Shown here piece after piece: positions 24,304 through 33,444 of a DNA stretch of 64,000 bases. A program made the translations under genes and the position numbers. Positions within the stretch are counted from its first letter, which is position 1, and each line of letters begins with the position of its first letter. This DNA is from Bradyrhizobium mercantei (lineage in GTDB: Bacteria > Pseudomonadota > Alphaproteobacteria > Rhizobiales > Xanthobacteraceae), in the NCBI RefSeq assembly GCF_001982635.1, contig NZ_MKFI01000002.1:62001-126000 (forward strand). Direction: 5' to 3'. The notes below the pieces were generated by a model. That model saw only the letters and a list, made by a program, of their open reading frames with translations, was not told the DNA's origin and ran no database searches.

Positions 24304-25440
24304 ATGTCCGAGGAGGAACTGCCCTACATTCACAAATTCAGGGATGCGCGCGGGAAGATTAGGCGGGTGTTCCGCCGCAAGGGGCACAAGACAGTCACCA
24401 TAAAGGGGTTGCCCGGCTCATCGGAATTTCTGGAGGCCTATCAGGCGCTGCTCGAACGCTCCGGAGGAGATCCTCCGTCGACAATCGGCAACGGCAACAA
24501 TGCTGCCGGCACGATCGACGCTGACGTGATCGCCTATTTCAAGCATGAGGTTTTCACGGAAGGCCTTGCCAAGGAAACACAGAGGGCCTGGCGTTCGATC
24601 CTGGAACGATTCCGAGATCATAGGACGCCAAGCGGCCGCCGTTACGGCGACAACCGAACTTCAACACTCAGGGAAAAGCCGATTAGGGATTTTCTCGATG
24701 GCAAGAGGCCCAACGCGCAGAAGAACAACCTGAAAGCAATTCGCGGCTTTGTCCGGTTCGCGATCTATACAGGAAAGCTCGGCGGCGATCCGACCGAGAA
24801 CATCAAGCCAGTCAAAGCAGGCATCAAGAGTCGCGGCCACATGACTTGGCTCGAGCCACAATTGGCACAATATCGCGAACGGTGGCCGCTCGGCACAGTT
24901 GCCCGTCTTGCTGTTGAGTTGCTGCTCAATATCGCCGCGCGCCGCTACGACGCGCACGAGATAGGAGAACTGCACGTCAAGGCCGGCAACAAGCTGGTAT
25001 GGCGCCCCCACAAGACGCTGCGGAGCACGGGCAAACTTTTGTCGATCAAGATCCGACCGGAATTGCAGGCGGCGATTGACGCCATGCCGCAGGGAACGCG
25101 CGCCGAGGGCGTGGTGACATTCCTGGTCAACGACTACGGCAGGCCATTCGCTTCCGCTGCTGCGTTCGGAAACAAGTTCGCCGACTGGTGCCGCGCCGCG
25201 GAGCTCAAGGCCGTCAAGTGCGATGATGGCAAGGTGCGGAGTTATCGCGCGCATGGACTCAGGAAGGCTGCACTGCTCGCTCTGGCACATGCTGGTGCAA
25301 CGGGTGTCGAACTCATGGCTGTGTCAGGCCACAGCTCACTCGCGCAGGTGCAGGAATATCTCGACGCAGTCGATCAGGAGCGCGCCGCGGAAGCGGCAAT
25401 GGCGAAGCTCGCGAACAGCGTAGGAACAGGGAGTGGCTAA
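24304..25440 (+). CDS. int: Tyrosine recombinase / integrase
   Basis: 378-residue tyrosine recombinase. The amino half includes a SAM-like arm/core-binding region (YFKHEVFTEGLAKETQRAWR, near 78) and the catalytic half carries the expected residues: R213/R214 in IAARRYDAHEIGEL, H317-x-x-R320 in HGLRKAALLAL, H343 in SGHSS, and Y352 in EYLDAV. Its 3' end faces the 3' end of the tRNA-Arg gene 65 bases away, so the tRNA is the likely attachment site. The gene should be functional as it has no visible defects. It mediates insertion and excision of the island lying to its left. Confidence 0.93.
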   Translation: MSEEELPYIHKFRDARGKIRRVFRRKGHKTVTIKGLPGSSEFLEAYQALLERSGGDPPSTIGNGNNAAGTIDADVIAYFKHEVFTEGLAKETQRAWRSILERFRDHRTPSGRRYGDNRTSTLREKPIRDFLDGKRPNAQKNNLKAIRGFVRFAIYTGKLGGDPTENIKPVKAGIKSRGHMTWLEPQLAQYRERWPLGTVARLAVELLLNIAARRYDAHEIGELHVKAGNKLVWRPHKTLRSTGKLLSIKIRPELQAAIDAMPQGTRAEGVVTFLVNDYGRPFASAAAFGNKFADWCRAAELKAVKCDDGKVRSYRAHGLRKAALLALAHAGATGVELMAVSGHSSLAQVQEYLDAVDQERAAEAAMAKLANSVGTGSG

Positions 25441-25505
25441 CGCTTTAGGTTTGAGTGGCTAACATCGAAGGAAGTCATTGAGAATGCGAGAGAAGAACAA
25501 AGTAG

Positions 25506-25582
25506 TGGCGATCCCGGCAGGATTCGAACCTGCAACCCGCGGAGTAGAAATCCGCTACTCTATCCAGTTGAGCTACGGGACC
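25506..25582 (-). tRNA. tRNA-Arg (anticodon TCT)
   Basis: Minus-strand cloverleaf of 77 bases with encoded CCA. Acceptor stem GGTCCCG pairs with CGGGATC (one G-U), D-arm GCTC/GAGT, anticodon stem GCGGA/TCCGC with loop TTTCTAC, T-arm GCAGG-TTCGAAT-CCTGC. Anticodon TCT reads AGA/AGG arginine codons. Its 3' end points at the integrase gene, the classic attachment-site arrangement. Confidence 0.95.
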
Positions 25583-25604
25583 GTGGCCGCCTTGTACCAC
25601 CGCC

Positions 25605-25632
25605 ATTATGAAAAATCCGCCTTTCCGCCAAG
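25605..25632 (-). promoter_or_regulatory. Probable tRNA-Arg promoter
   Basis: On the minus strand CTTGGC (25627-25632) and CATAAT (25605-25610) are 16 bases apart, matching the -35/-10 layout of alphaproteobacterial sigma-70 promoters, and end 22 bases before the tRNA 5' end. Confidence 0.45.
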
Positions 25633-25869
25633 TCCGTCCGAACCGATTTCTGGGGGCGGACGACAAAGGCGAGCAGGGGTCTCGCCCTGCGTTGGCCTGT
25701 CCAGTCCGCCGAGCCGGCATCGCGCTGCCGCCGGGGCTGGTCGAAGGATGTCGGCAATGCGATCTGCGACGTTTTCGTCCGTTCATGTCTGCGCCTTCAC
25801 TCCGTCACCTTTTCGCGCATTTTTAGCCCCAACGCGGCGGTCGACCGCGGGGCGTTCAGGAGCTCCATC

Positions 25870-28800
25870 ATGATCGGATTGGTTCGTGCCGCCGCAATTT
25901 GCGCCACGCTGGCGCTCGCTCTGGTGAGCGCAGAGGCCGCGGACAAGGCCTTCAAGCGGGACGATCTCGCCGATTCCGCGATCAAGCTGGAGGCCCAGAT
26001 CAAGAGCGAGGCCGGCGCGGTCAACAAGTCGGCCGCGACCCTGCGCACCGACGCCGACGCCGCCTTCAAGCGCAATGATTTCCGCGGCGGGCTCACGATC
26101 CTCGGCCAGATCGCGGCGACCACGCCTGAGGACGGCGCCAACTGGCTGCGGCTCGCCAAAACCGTTTTCCAGATCCGGTCGGCGAGCTCGAGCGAACAGA
26201 CCTTCCTGATGGAGCGCGCCTCGACCGGCGCCTACATCGCCTATCAGCGCGCCGGCAATGCCGGCGAGGAGGCCGACGCGCTCGCGGTGCTCGGCAAGGC
26301 GCTCGCCGAGCGCAAGCTGTGGCGTCCGGCGCTCGACGCGTTGGGGATGTCGCTCGACCTGCGCGAGGTCGCCGATGTCAGGGGCCAGTACGAGAAGATG
26401 CGCGACGAGCACGGCTTCCGGCTGCTCGATTATACCGTCGATTCGGATGCGGCCTCGCCGCGGGCCTGCTTCCAGTTCTCCGAGGAGCTCGCCAAGCGCG
26501 TCGACTTCGCGCCGTATCTCGCGCTGGCCGGCACCGACAAGCCGGCCCTGTCGGCGGAAGGCCAGCAGCTCTGCGTCGACGGGCTCAAGCACGGCGAGCG
26601 CTACAACATCAATTTGCGCGCCGGCCTGCCGTCGACCGTCAAGGAGACCCTGCCGAAATCGGCCGAGTTCAACATCTATGTCCGCGACCGCAAGCCGTTC
26701 GTGCGCTTCACCGGGCGGGCCTATGTGCTGCCGCGGACCGGGCAGCGCGGTATCCCGGTGGTCAGCGTCAACACGCCGGCGGTCACGGTCGACGTCTTCC
26801 GGGTCGGCGACCGCAATCTGATCAACACGGTGATCGACAGCGATTTCCAGAGCACGCTGAGCCGCTACCAGCTCTCCGATCTCGGCGATCAGCGCGGCGT
26901 CAAGGTGTGGTCCGGCGAGCTCGCAACAGCGACCACGCTGAACCAGGACGTCGTCACGGCCTTTCCGGTCGACCAGGCGCTGGGCGACCTGCAGCCGGGT
27001 GTCTATGTCATGACCGCCGCGGCCAAGGGGCCGGGCACCGACGACGACGGCACGCTGGCGACGCAATGGTTCATCGTCTCGGACATGGGCCTGTCGGCCT
27101 TCTCCGGCAATGACGGTATCCACGTCTTCGTCAACTCGCTGGCCTCGACCGAGCCGGTCGCCAATGCCGAGGTGAAGCTGGTCGCCCGCAACAACGAGAT
27201 CCTGGCCACCCGCAAGACCGATGTGGCCGGTCACGTGCTGTTCGAGCAGGGGCTGGCGCGGGGTGAGGGCGGCCTGTCGCCGGCGCTGCTCACTGTGACG
27301 GGTGAGAAGGCCGACTACGCCTTCCTGAGCCTGAAGACCAGCGCCTTCGACCTGACCGACCGCGGTGTCGCCGGCCGCGCGATCCCGGCCGGCGCGGACG
27401 CCTTCGTTTATGCCGAGCGCGGCGTCTACCGCTCCAACGAGACCGTCTATCTCACCGCGCTGCTGCGTGACGGGCAGGGCAACGCCCTGACCGGGACGCC
27501 GCTGACCATGGTGATCGAGCGGCCCGACGGCGTCGAATTCCGCCGCGCCGTGCTGCCCGACCAGGGCGCCGGCGGCCGGATGCTGGCGGTGGCGCTGAAC
27601 TCGGCGGTGCCCACCGGCACCTGGCGAGCCCGCGTCTTTACCGATCCCAAGGGCTCGTCGGTCGGCGAGACCACCTTCATGGTCGAGGATTACATCCCCG
27701 AGCGGGTCGAATTCGATCTGACCAGCAAGGAGAAGGTGATCAAAGCTGAAGTTCCAGTGGAACTTCAGGTCTCGGGCCATTTCCTCTATGGCGCGCCGGC
27801 CTCGGGCCTGCAGCTCGAGGGCGACATGCTGGTCGCGCCCGCGGCGAACGGCCGGCCCGGCTACGCCGGCTACCAGTTCGGCGTCGACGACGAGCAAACC
27901 GCAAGCAATGAGCGGACCCCGATCGAGGACCTGCCGGAGGCCGATGCCAATGGCGCGGCGACTTTCCCGGTGAAGCTCGACAAGGTCCCGGCCTCGACCC
28001 GTCCGCAGGAGGCGCAGATCTTCATCCGCATGGCGGAGACCGGCGGCCGCTCGGTCGAGCGCAAGATCGTGCTGCCGGTCGCCCCTGGCGCCTCGCTGAT
28101 CGGTGTCAAGCCGCTGTTCGGCGACAAGAGCGTGGCCGAGGGCGACAAGGCCGAGTTCGACGTCGTGTTCGTCGCGCCCGACGGCAAGCAGCTGCCGCGC
28201 AACGGGCTGCGCTATGAGCTGCTGAAGCTGGAGTCGCGTTACCAGTGGTACCGGCAGAATTCGTCGTGGAACTATGAGCCGGTCAAGTCGACCCGCCGTG
28301 TGTCCGATGGCGACGTCAATCTCGCGGCCGACAAGCCGATGCGCCTGACCTTCCAGCCGCAGCCCGGTCGCTACCGTCTCGACGTGAAATCGACCGACGC
28401 CGATGGACCGGTGACCTCGGTGCAGTTCGACGTCGGCTGGTATTCCGACGGCAGCGCCGACACGCCGGATCTGTTGGAGACCTCGATCGACAAGCCGGAA
28501 TATGCCTCGGGCGACACCATGACGGTGTCGGTCAACGCACGCACCGCCGGCAAGCTCACTGTCTATGTGCTCGGCGACCGCCTGCTGACCACCCAGAGCG
28601 TCGACGTCAAGGAGGGCACCCAGCAGGTCAAGCTGCCGGTCGGCAAGGACTGGGGCACCGGCGCCTATGTCATGACGACGCTGCGCCGTCCGCTCGATGC
28701 AGCCGCCGGGCGCATGCCGGGCCGCGCGATCGGACTGAAATGGTTCGGCATCGACAAGAAGACGCGCACGCTTGCGGTCGAACTGTCGCCGCCCGCCCTG

Positions 28801-31077
28801 GTGCGGCCGGGCACGACGCTGAAGATCCCGGTCAAGCTCGGCGGGCTCAATCCCGGCGAGGACGCCAAGGTGGTGCTCGCTGCCGTCGATGTCGGCATCC
28901 TCAATTTGACCAACTACAAGCCGCCCGCGCCGGACGACTACTATCTCGGCCAGCGCCGCCTGACCGCCGAGATCCGCGACCTCTACGGGCAGCTGATCGA
29001 CGGTATGCAAGGCACCCGCGGTCAGATCCGCAGCGGCGGCGATGCCGCCGGTGCCGAGCTGCAAGGCTCGCCGCCGACCCAGAAGCCGCTGGCGCTGTAT
29101 TCCGGTATCGTCACGGTCGGCCCTGACGGCACCGCCGAGGTGAGCTTCGACATCCCGGAATTCGCCGGCACCGCGCGGGTGATGGCGGTGGCGTGGAGCG
29201 CCACCAAGCTCGGCCGCGCCAATGTCGACGTGATCGTGCGCGACCCCGTGGTGGTGACCGCGACCTTGCCGCGCTTCCTGCTGACCGGTGACAAGGGCAC
29301 CATCAGCATGGATATCGACAATGTCGAAGGCGCCGCTGGCGACTATGCCATCAGCGTCAAGGCGAGCGGTCCGATCAAGGCCTCGGGCAACCCGACCACG
29401 ATGGTGAAGCTCGCCGCCAAGCAGCGCAGCTCGCTGTCGCTCGGCCTCGAGGCCGGCGGCGCCGGGCGTGCCGACTTCGATGTCGACATTTCCGGACCGA
29501 ACGGGCTGACGCTGGCGCGGCACTATGCGCTCGACGTCAAGCCGGCGACGCCAGTGCTGGCGCGCCGTTCGATCCGCACGCTGGCGAAGGGCGAGAGCCT
29601 GACGCTGACCTCGGACATGTTCTCCGATCTGGTGCCGGGCACGGGCAGCGTCTCGATCTCGGCGAGCCTGTCGACCGCGCTCGATGCGGCAAGCATCCTG
29701 AAGGCGCTCGACCGCTATCCCTATGGCTGCTCCGAGCAGATCACGAGCCGCGCGCTGCCGCTGCTCTATGTCAACGATCTGGCTGCCGGCGCCCATCTCG
29801 CGATGGATACCGCGGTCGACCAGCGCATCCGCGATGCGATCGAGCGGCTCCTCGCCCGACAAGGGTCCAACGGCTCGTTCGGGCTGTGGTCGGCGGGCGG
29901 CGACGACGCCTGGCTCGATGCTTACGTCACCGACTTCCTGACCCGGGCCCGCGAGAAGGGCTTTGCGGTGCCGGACGTGCTGTTCAAGAGCGCGCTCGAC
30001 CGTGTCAGGAACTCGGTCGTCAACGCCAACGAGCCGGAGAAGGACGGCGGCCGCGACCTGGCCTACGGCCTCTATGTGCTCGCGCGCAACGGTGCCGCGC
30101 CGATCGGTGATCTGCGCTATCTCGCCGATACCAAGCTGAACAATCTGGCGACGCCGATCTCCAAGGCGCAGCTTGCCGCGGCGCTGGCCTTGGTCGGCGA
30201 CAGAGCGCGGGCCGAGCGGGTCTATGGCGCCGCGCTCGACGCGCTGAACCCGAAACCCGTGATCGAGTTCGGCCGGGTCGATTACGGCTCGGCGCTGCGC
30301 GACGCGGCTGCGCTGGTCTCGCTTGCGGGCGAGGGCAATGCGCCGCGCACCACGCTGACGCAAGCCGTGCTGCGGGTCGAAGCGGCGCGCGGGCTGTCGC
30401 CCTATACCTCGACGCAGGAGAATGCGTGGATGGTGCTGGCAGCGCGCGCGCTCGCCAAGGAGACGCTGGCGCTCGACATCAATGGCCAGCCGGTCAAGAC
30501 CGCGGTCTATCGCAGCTACAAGGCCGAGGAGATGACGGGCCAGCCGCTCAAGATCACCAACACCGGCGATGCACCGGTGCAGGCGGTGATCTCGGTGTCG
30601 GGCTCGCCGGTGACGCCGGAACCCGCGGCCTCCAACGGCTTCAAGATCGAGCGCAGCTATTTCACGCTCGATGGCAAGCAGGCCGATGTCACCAAGGCGA
30701 AACAGAACGACCGCTTCGCGGTTGTCCTGAAAGTCACGGAAGCAAAACCGGAGTTCGGGCACATCATGGTCGCCGACTATCTGCCGGCCGGGCTCGAGAT
30801 CGACAACCCGAACCTGGTGTCGTCAGGCGATTCCGGCACGCTCGAATGGATCGAGGACGGCGTCGAGCCGAAGAACACCGAGTTCCGCGATGACCGCTTC
30901 ACCGCGGCAATCGATCGTGGCGCCAATGACAAGTCGGTGTTCACGGTCGCCTATGTCGTGCGCGCGGTGTCGCCGGGCAAATATGTGCTGCCGCAGGCCT
31001 ATGTCGAGGACATGTACAATCCCTCGCGCTACGGCCGCAGCGGCACCGGCGCGGTCGAGGTGAAGCCGGCGAAATGA
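25870..31077 (+). CDS. Bacterial alpha-2-macroglobulin family protein
   Basis: 1735-residue periplasmic or envelope-anchored bacterial alpha-2-macroglobulin. Signal peptide (MIGLVRAAAICATLALALVSAEA) is followed by a helical region, multiple macroglobulin beta domains, a bait-type region, and a thioester domain with the motif YPYGCSEQITS: Cys1287 and Gln1290 should form the thioester that traps proteases, so this is the thioester-containing class. The gene is directly followed by PBP1C with a 4-base overlap, the known pairing in which the inhibitor protects the envelope and the PBP repairs peptidoglycan. ATG 25870 has AGGAGCT 6 bases upstream. It is the first gene to the right of the tRNA and of the composition switch, so it is chromosomal backbone. 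Confidence 0.93.
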   Translation: MIGLVRAAAICATLALALVSAEAADKAFKRDDLADSAIKLEAQIKSEAGAVNKSAATLRTDADAAFKRNDFRGGLTILGQIAATTPEDGANWLRLAKTVFQIRSASSSEQTFLMERASTGAYIAYQRAGNAGEEADALAVLGKALAERKLWRPALDALGMSLDLREVADVRGQYEKMRDEHGFRLLDYTVDSDAASPRACFQFSEELAKRVDFAPYLALAGTDKPALSAEGQQLCVDGLKHGERYNINLRAGLPSTVKETLPKSAEFNIYVRDRKPFVRFTGRAYVLPRTGQRGIPVVSVNTPAVTVDVFRVGDRNLINTVIDSDFQSTLSRYQLSDLGDQRGVKVWSGELATATTLNQDVVTAFPVDQALGDLQPGVYVMTAAAKGPGTDDDGTLATQWFIVSDMGLSAFSGNDGIHVFVNSLASTEPVANAEVKLVARNNEILATRKTDVAGHVLFEQGLARGEGGLSPALLTVTGEKADYAFLSLKTSAFDLTDRGVAGRAIPAGADAFVYAERGVYRSNETVYLTALLRDGQGNALTGTPLTMVIERPDGVEFRRAVLPDQGAGGRMLAVALNSAVPTGTWRARVFTDPKGSSVGETTFMVEDYIPERVEFDLTSKEKVIKAEVPVELQVSGHFLYGAPASGLQLEGDMLVAPAANGRPGYAGYQFGVDDEQTASNERTPIEDLPEADANGAATFPVKLDKVPASTRPQEAQIFIRMAETGGRSVERKIVLPVAPGASLIGVKPLFGDKSVAEGDKAEFDVVFVAPDGKQLPRNGLRYELLKLESRYQWYRQNSSWNYEPVKSTRRVSDGDVNLAADKPMRLTFQPQPGRYRLDVKSTDADGPVTSVQFDVGWYSDGSADTPDLLETSIDKPEYASGDTMTVSVNARTAGKLTVYVLGDRLLTTQSVDVKEGTQQVKLPVGKDWGTGAYVMTTLRRPLDAAAGRMPGRAIGLKWFGIDKKTRTLAVELSPPALVRPGTTLKIPVKLGGLNPGEDAKVVLAAVDVGILNLTNYKPPAPDDYYLGQRRLTAEIRDLYGQLIDGMQGTRGQIRSGGDAAGAELQGSPPTQKPLALYSGIVTVGPDGTAEVSFDIPEFAGTARVMAVAWSATKLGRANVDVIVRDPVVVTATLPRFLLTGDKGTISMDIDNVEGAAGDYAISVKASGPIKASGNPTTMVKLAAKQRSSLSLGLEAGGAGRADFDVDISGPNGLTLARHYALDVKPATPVLARRSIRTLAKGESLTLTSDMFSDLVPGTGSVSISASLSTALDAASILKALDRYPYGCSEQITSRALPLLYVNDLAAGAHLAMDTAVDQRIRDAIERLLARQGSNGSFGLWSAGGDDAWLDAYVTDFLTRAREKGFAVPDVLFKSALDRVRNSVVNANEPEKDGGRDLAYGLYVLARNGAAPIGDLRYLADTKLNNLATPISKAQLAAALALVGDRARAERVYGAALDALNPKPVIEFGRVDYGSALRDAAALVSLAGEGNAPRTTLTQAVLRVEAARGLSPYTSTQENAWMVLAARALAKETLALDINGQPVKTAVYRSYKAEEMTGQPLKITNTGDAPVQAVISVSGSPVTPEPAASNGFKIERSYFTLDGKQADVTKAKQNDRFAVVLKVTEAKPEFGHIMVADYLPAGLEIDNPNLVSSGDSGTLEWIEDGVEPKNTEFRDDRFTAAIDRGANDKSVFTVAYVVRAVSPGKYVLPQAYVEDMYNPSRYGRSGTGAVEVKPAK

Positions 31078-33281
31078 GTGATGGTGAAATGAGCAGCGAC
31101 GCCCGCTCAGAACTCTCCTCGTCATCCCCGGGCTTGACCCGGGGATCCACGTTTGCCGCGCGCGAGGAAGACGTGGATGGCCGGGTCAAGCCCGGCCATG
31201 ACAAGCGGGGGCGATTGGCGCTCCGCGTCGCCGCTGCAATGGCTGTCGTGCTGGTCGCGATCACCGGCGCCTTCGCCGCCTGGGTTGTGTCGCTCGGACC
31301 GCTCCCGCTCGACCAGGCGCAGCAGGTCTCGACCACCGTGATCGATCGCAACGGCAAGCTTCTGCGCGCCTATGCGATGGCGGACGGCCGCTGGCGGCTG
31401 CCGGTCGACGCGACGACGTCAGTCGATCCCGGTTATCTGAAGCTCCTGTTCGCCTATGAGGACAAGCGCTTCTACGAGCATCACGGCATCGATCCGCTGG
31501 CGCTGTCGCGCGCCGCGTTCCAGCTCCTTACAAGCGGCCATATCGTCTCGGGCGGCTCGACCATCACGATGCAACTGGCGCGGCTGATCGAGCCGCGGCA
31601 CCAGCGCTCGGTCTATGCAAAGCTGCGGCAGATGGTGCGCGCGGTCGAACTCGAGCGGCAGCTTTCGAAGGACCAGATCCTCGATCTCTATCTTGCGCTG
31701 GCGCCGTTCGGCGGCAACCTCGAGGGCATCCGCGCCGCCTCGATCGCCTATTTCGGCAAGGAGCCGAAGCGGCTGTCGCTCGCCGAAGCTGCGCTGCTGG
31801 TGGCGTTGCCGCAATCGCCGGAGCGGCGGCGGCTCGACCGTTACCCGGACGCGGCTCACGCCGCACGCGACCGCGTGCTCGAGCGCATGGTCGAGGATGG
31901 CGTGGTGTCGAAGGACGATGCCGCGCAGGCCACCGCGACGGCGGTGCCGAAGATGCGCAAGCAGATTCCGATCCTGGCGCCGCATTCGTCGGATCAGGCG
32001 ATCGCGACGATGAAGGATACGCCCGTCATCAAGCTGACGCTGGACGCGACGCTGCAACGGAACCTGGAGGCGCTGGCGCGCGACCGCGCTATCGCGCAGG
32101 GGCCTGACGTCTCGGTTGCGATCGTCGTGGTCGACAATGAGACGGGCGACGTGCTCGCGCGCGTCGGCTCTGCGGATTATTTCGACGAGCGGCGCGCAGG
32201 GCAGGTCGACATGACGCGCGCGGTGCGCTCGCCGGGTTCGACATTGAAGCCGTTCATCTACGGCCTCGCTTTCGAGGATGGCTTTGTGCATCCCGACAGC
32301 CTGATCGAGGATCGGCCGATCCGCTTCGGCACTTACGCGCCGGAAAACTTCGACATGACGTTCCAGGGCACGGTGCCGATCCGCAAGGCGCTGCAATTGT
32401 CGCTGAACGTGCCGGCGATCGCGCTGCTCGACCGGGTCGGCGCCAGCCGGCTGTCGTCGCGGCTGAAGCAGGCCGGCACCAGTCTGGTGCTGCCGAAGGA
32501 CGAAGCGCCAGGCCTTGCGATGGGCCTCGGCGGCGTCGGCATCACGCTGCAGGATCTCGCCCAGCTCTATGCCGGCCTGGCGCGGCTCGGCGCCACCAAG
32601 CCGCTGCGCGAGATCATGCAGGAGAATGACAGCCGCGACACGATGCGGCTGATGGATCAGGCCGCGGCCTGGCAGGTCGGCAATGTCCTGCTCGGCACGC
32701 CGCCGCCGGAGAACGGCGTGCACAACCGGATCGCGTTCAAGACCGGCACCAGCTACGGCTATCGCGATGCCTGGTCGGTTGGCTTCGACGGCCGTATCAC
32801 GATCGGGGTCTGGGTCGGCCGTCCCGACGGCGCGCCGGTGCCGGGCCTGGTCGGCCGCACGGCGGCGGCGCCGATCCTGTTCGACGCCTTTGCGCGTACG
32901 GGGAAAATCCCGGCGGCGTTGCAGAAGCCGCCGCGGGGCGTGCTGGTCGCCTCCAACGCAAAACTGCCGCCGCCGCTGCGCCGCTTCCGGCCGCTCGGCG
33001 AACTGGTCCGCAGCGGCAGCGACCAGGCGCCGCACATCCAGTTTCCGCTGAACGGCTCACGCATCGACGTCGATCAATCCGAGGGCGGCCGCAATGCGCC
33101 GATGCCGGTCAAGGTCGCCGGCGGCGTGCTGCCGCTGACCGTCCTTGTCAACGGTGTATCAGCCGGGGACATCGATAGCCGGCGCCAGCGCCTGATCGAC
33201 CCGCCCGGGCCGGGCTTCGCACGGCTCACCGTGATCGACGCCACGGGTGCCGCGGATACCGTTGTGATCCGCGTGCAATGA
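31074..33281 (+). CDS. pbpC: Penicillin-binding protein 1C (bifunctional transglycosylase/transpeptidase)
   Basis: 735 residues: one transmembrane segment (about 50-72), GT51 glycosyltransferase domain with YEDKRFYEHHGIDPLALSR (catalytic Glu129), transpeptidase domain with the SxxK motif (S389-T-L-K392 in SPGSTLKPFIYG) and KTG (K556-T-G-T-S), and a carboxyl BiPBP_C-like beta domain. Located in the inner membrane, facing the periplasm. Translationally coupled to the alpha-2-macroglobulin gene. Unusually, residues about 16-44 of the cytoplasmic tail are encoded by a palindromic repeat (31121-31202) read in frame; a downstream start cannot be excluded but lacks a better site. Confidence 0.93.
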   Translation: MSDGEMSSDARSELSSSSPGLTRGSTFAAREEDVDGRVKPGHDKRGRLALRVAAAMAVVLVAITGAFAAWVVSLGPLPLDQAQQVSTTVIDRNGKLLRAYAMADGRWRLPVDATTSVDPGYLKLLFAYEDKRFYEHHGIDPLALSRAAFQLLTSGHIVSGGSTITMQLARLIEPRHQRSVYAKLRQMVRAVELERQLSKDQILDLYLALAPFGGNLEGIRAASIAYFGKEPKRLSLAEAALLVALPQSPERRRLDRYPDAAHAARDRVLERMVEDGVVSKDDAAQATATAVPKMRKQIPILAPHSSDQAIATMKDTPVIKLTLDATLQRNLEALARDRAIAQGPDVSVAIVVVDNETGDVLARVGSADYFDERRAGQVDMTRAVRSPGSTLKPFIYGLAFEDGFVHPDSLIEDRPIRFGTYAPENFDMTFQGTVPIRKALQLSLNVPAIALLDRVGASRLSSRLKQAGTSLVLPKDEAPGLAMGLGGVGITLQDLAQLYAGLARLGATKPLREIMQENDSRDTMRLMDQAAAWQVGNVLLGTPPPENGVHNRIAFKTGTSYGYRDAWSVGFDGRITIGVWVGRPDGAPVPGLVGRTAAAPILFDAFARTGKIPAALQKPPRGVLVASNAKLPPPLRRFRPLGELVRSGSDQAPHIQFPLNGSRIDVDQSEGGRNAPMPVKVAGGVLPLTVLVNGVSAGDIDSRRQRLIDPPGPGFARLTVIDATGAADTVVIRVQ
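31121..31202. repeat. Palindromic intergenic-type repeat inside pbpC
   Basis: Two 31-base arms (31121-31151 and 31172-31202) are inverted copies matching at 27 of 31 positions, joined by a 20-base loop. Each arm is itself palindromic (CCCCGGG..CCCGGGG and GGCCGGG..CCCGGCC). This is a family commonly scattered between genes in Bradyrhizobium and Rhodopseudomonas (recalled). Here it lies within codons about 16-44 of pbpC, with the frame kept open. Confidence 0.85.
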
Positions 33282-33444
33282 TCGCACGGGAAAGCGGACG
33301 GGGACGGTCGGAAAGCGGAACAGCACGGTTGTTTGCGGTGCGGTTTCATCGTATGCGAAACCCATGGTGGATAGCCTCCAACCCCGGCGCTTCGGAGCAG
33401 GGCAACAGTCTGTAAAACCTGCGCATTCGAGCCGCAGGCTGTTC

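Noticed and set aside
1..25505. CRISPR array or insertion sequence
   Set aside because: No regularly spaced repeats and no transposase-like frame were found; only the integrase and scattered inverted repeats are visible.
25783..30762. 1659-codon open frame antisense to the alpha-2-macroglobulin gene
   Set aside because: Arg/His/Gly/Asp-rich composition typical of the complement of a GC-rich gene, no domain or motif, and the opposite strand has a clear family assignment.
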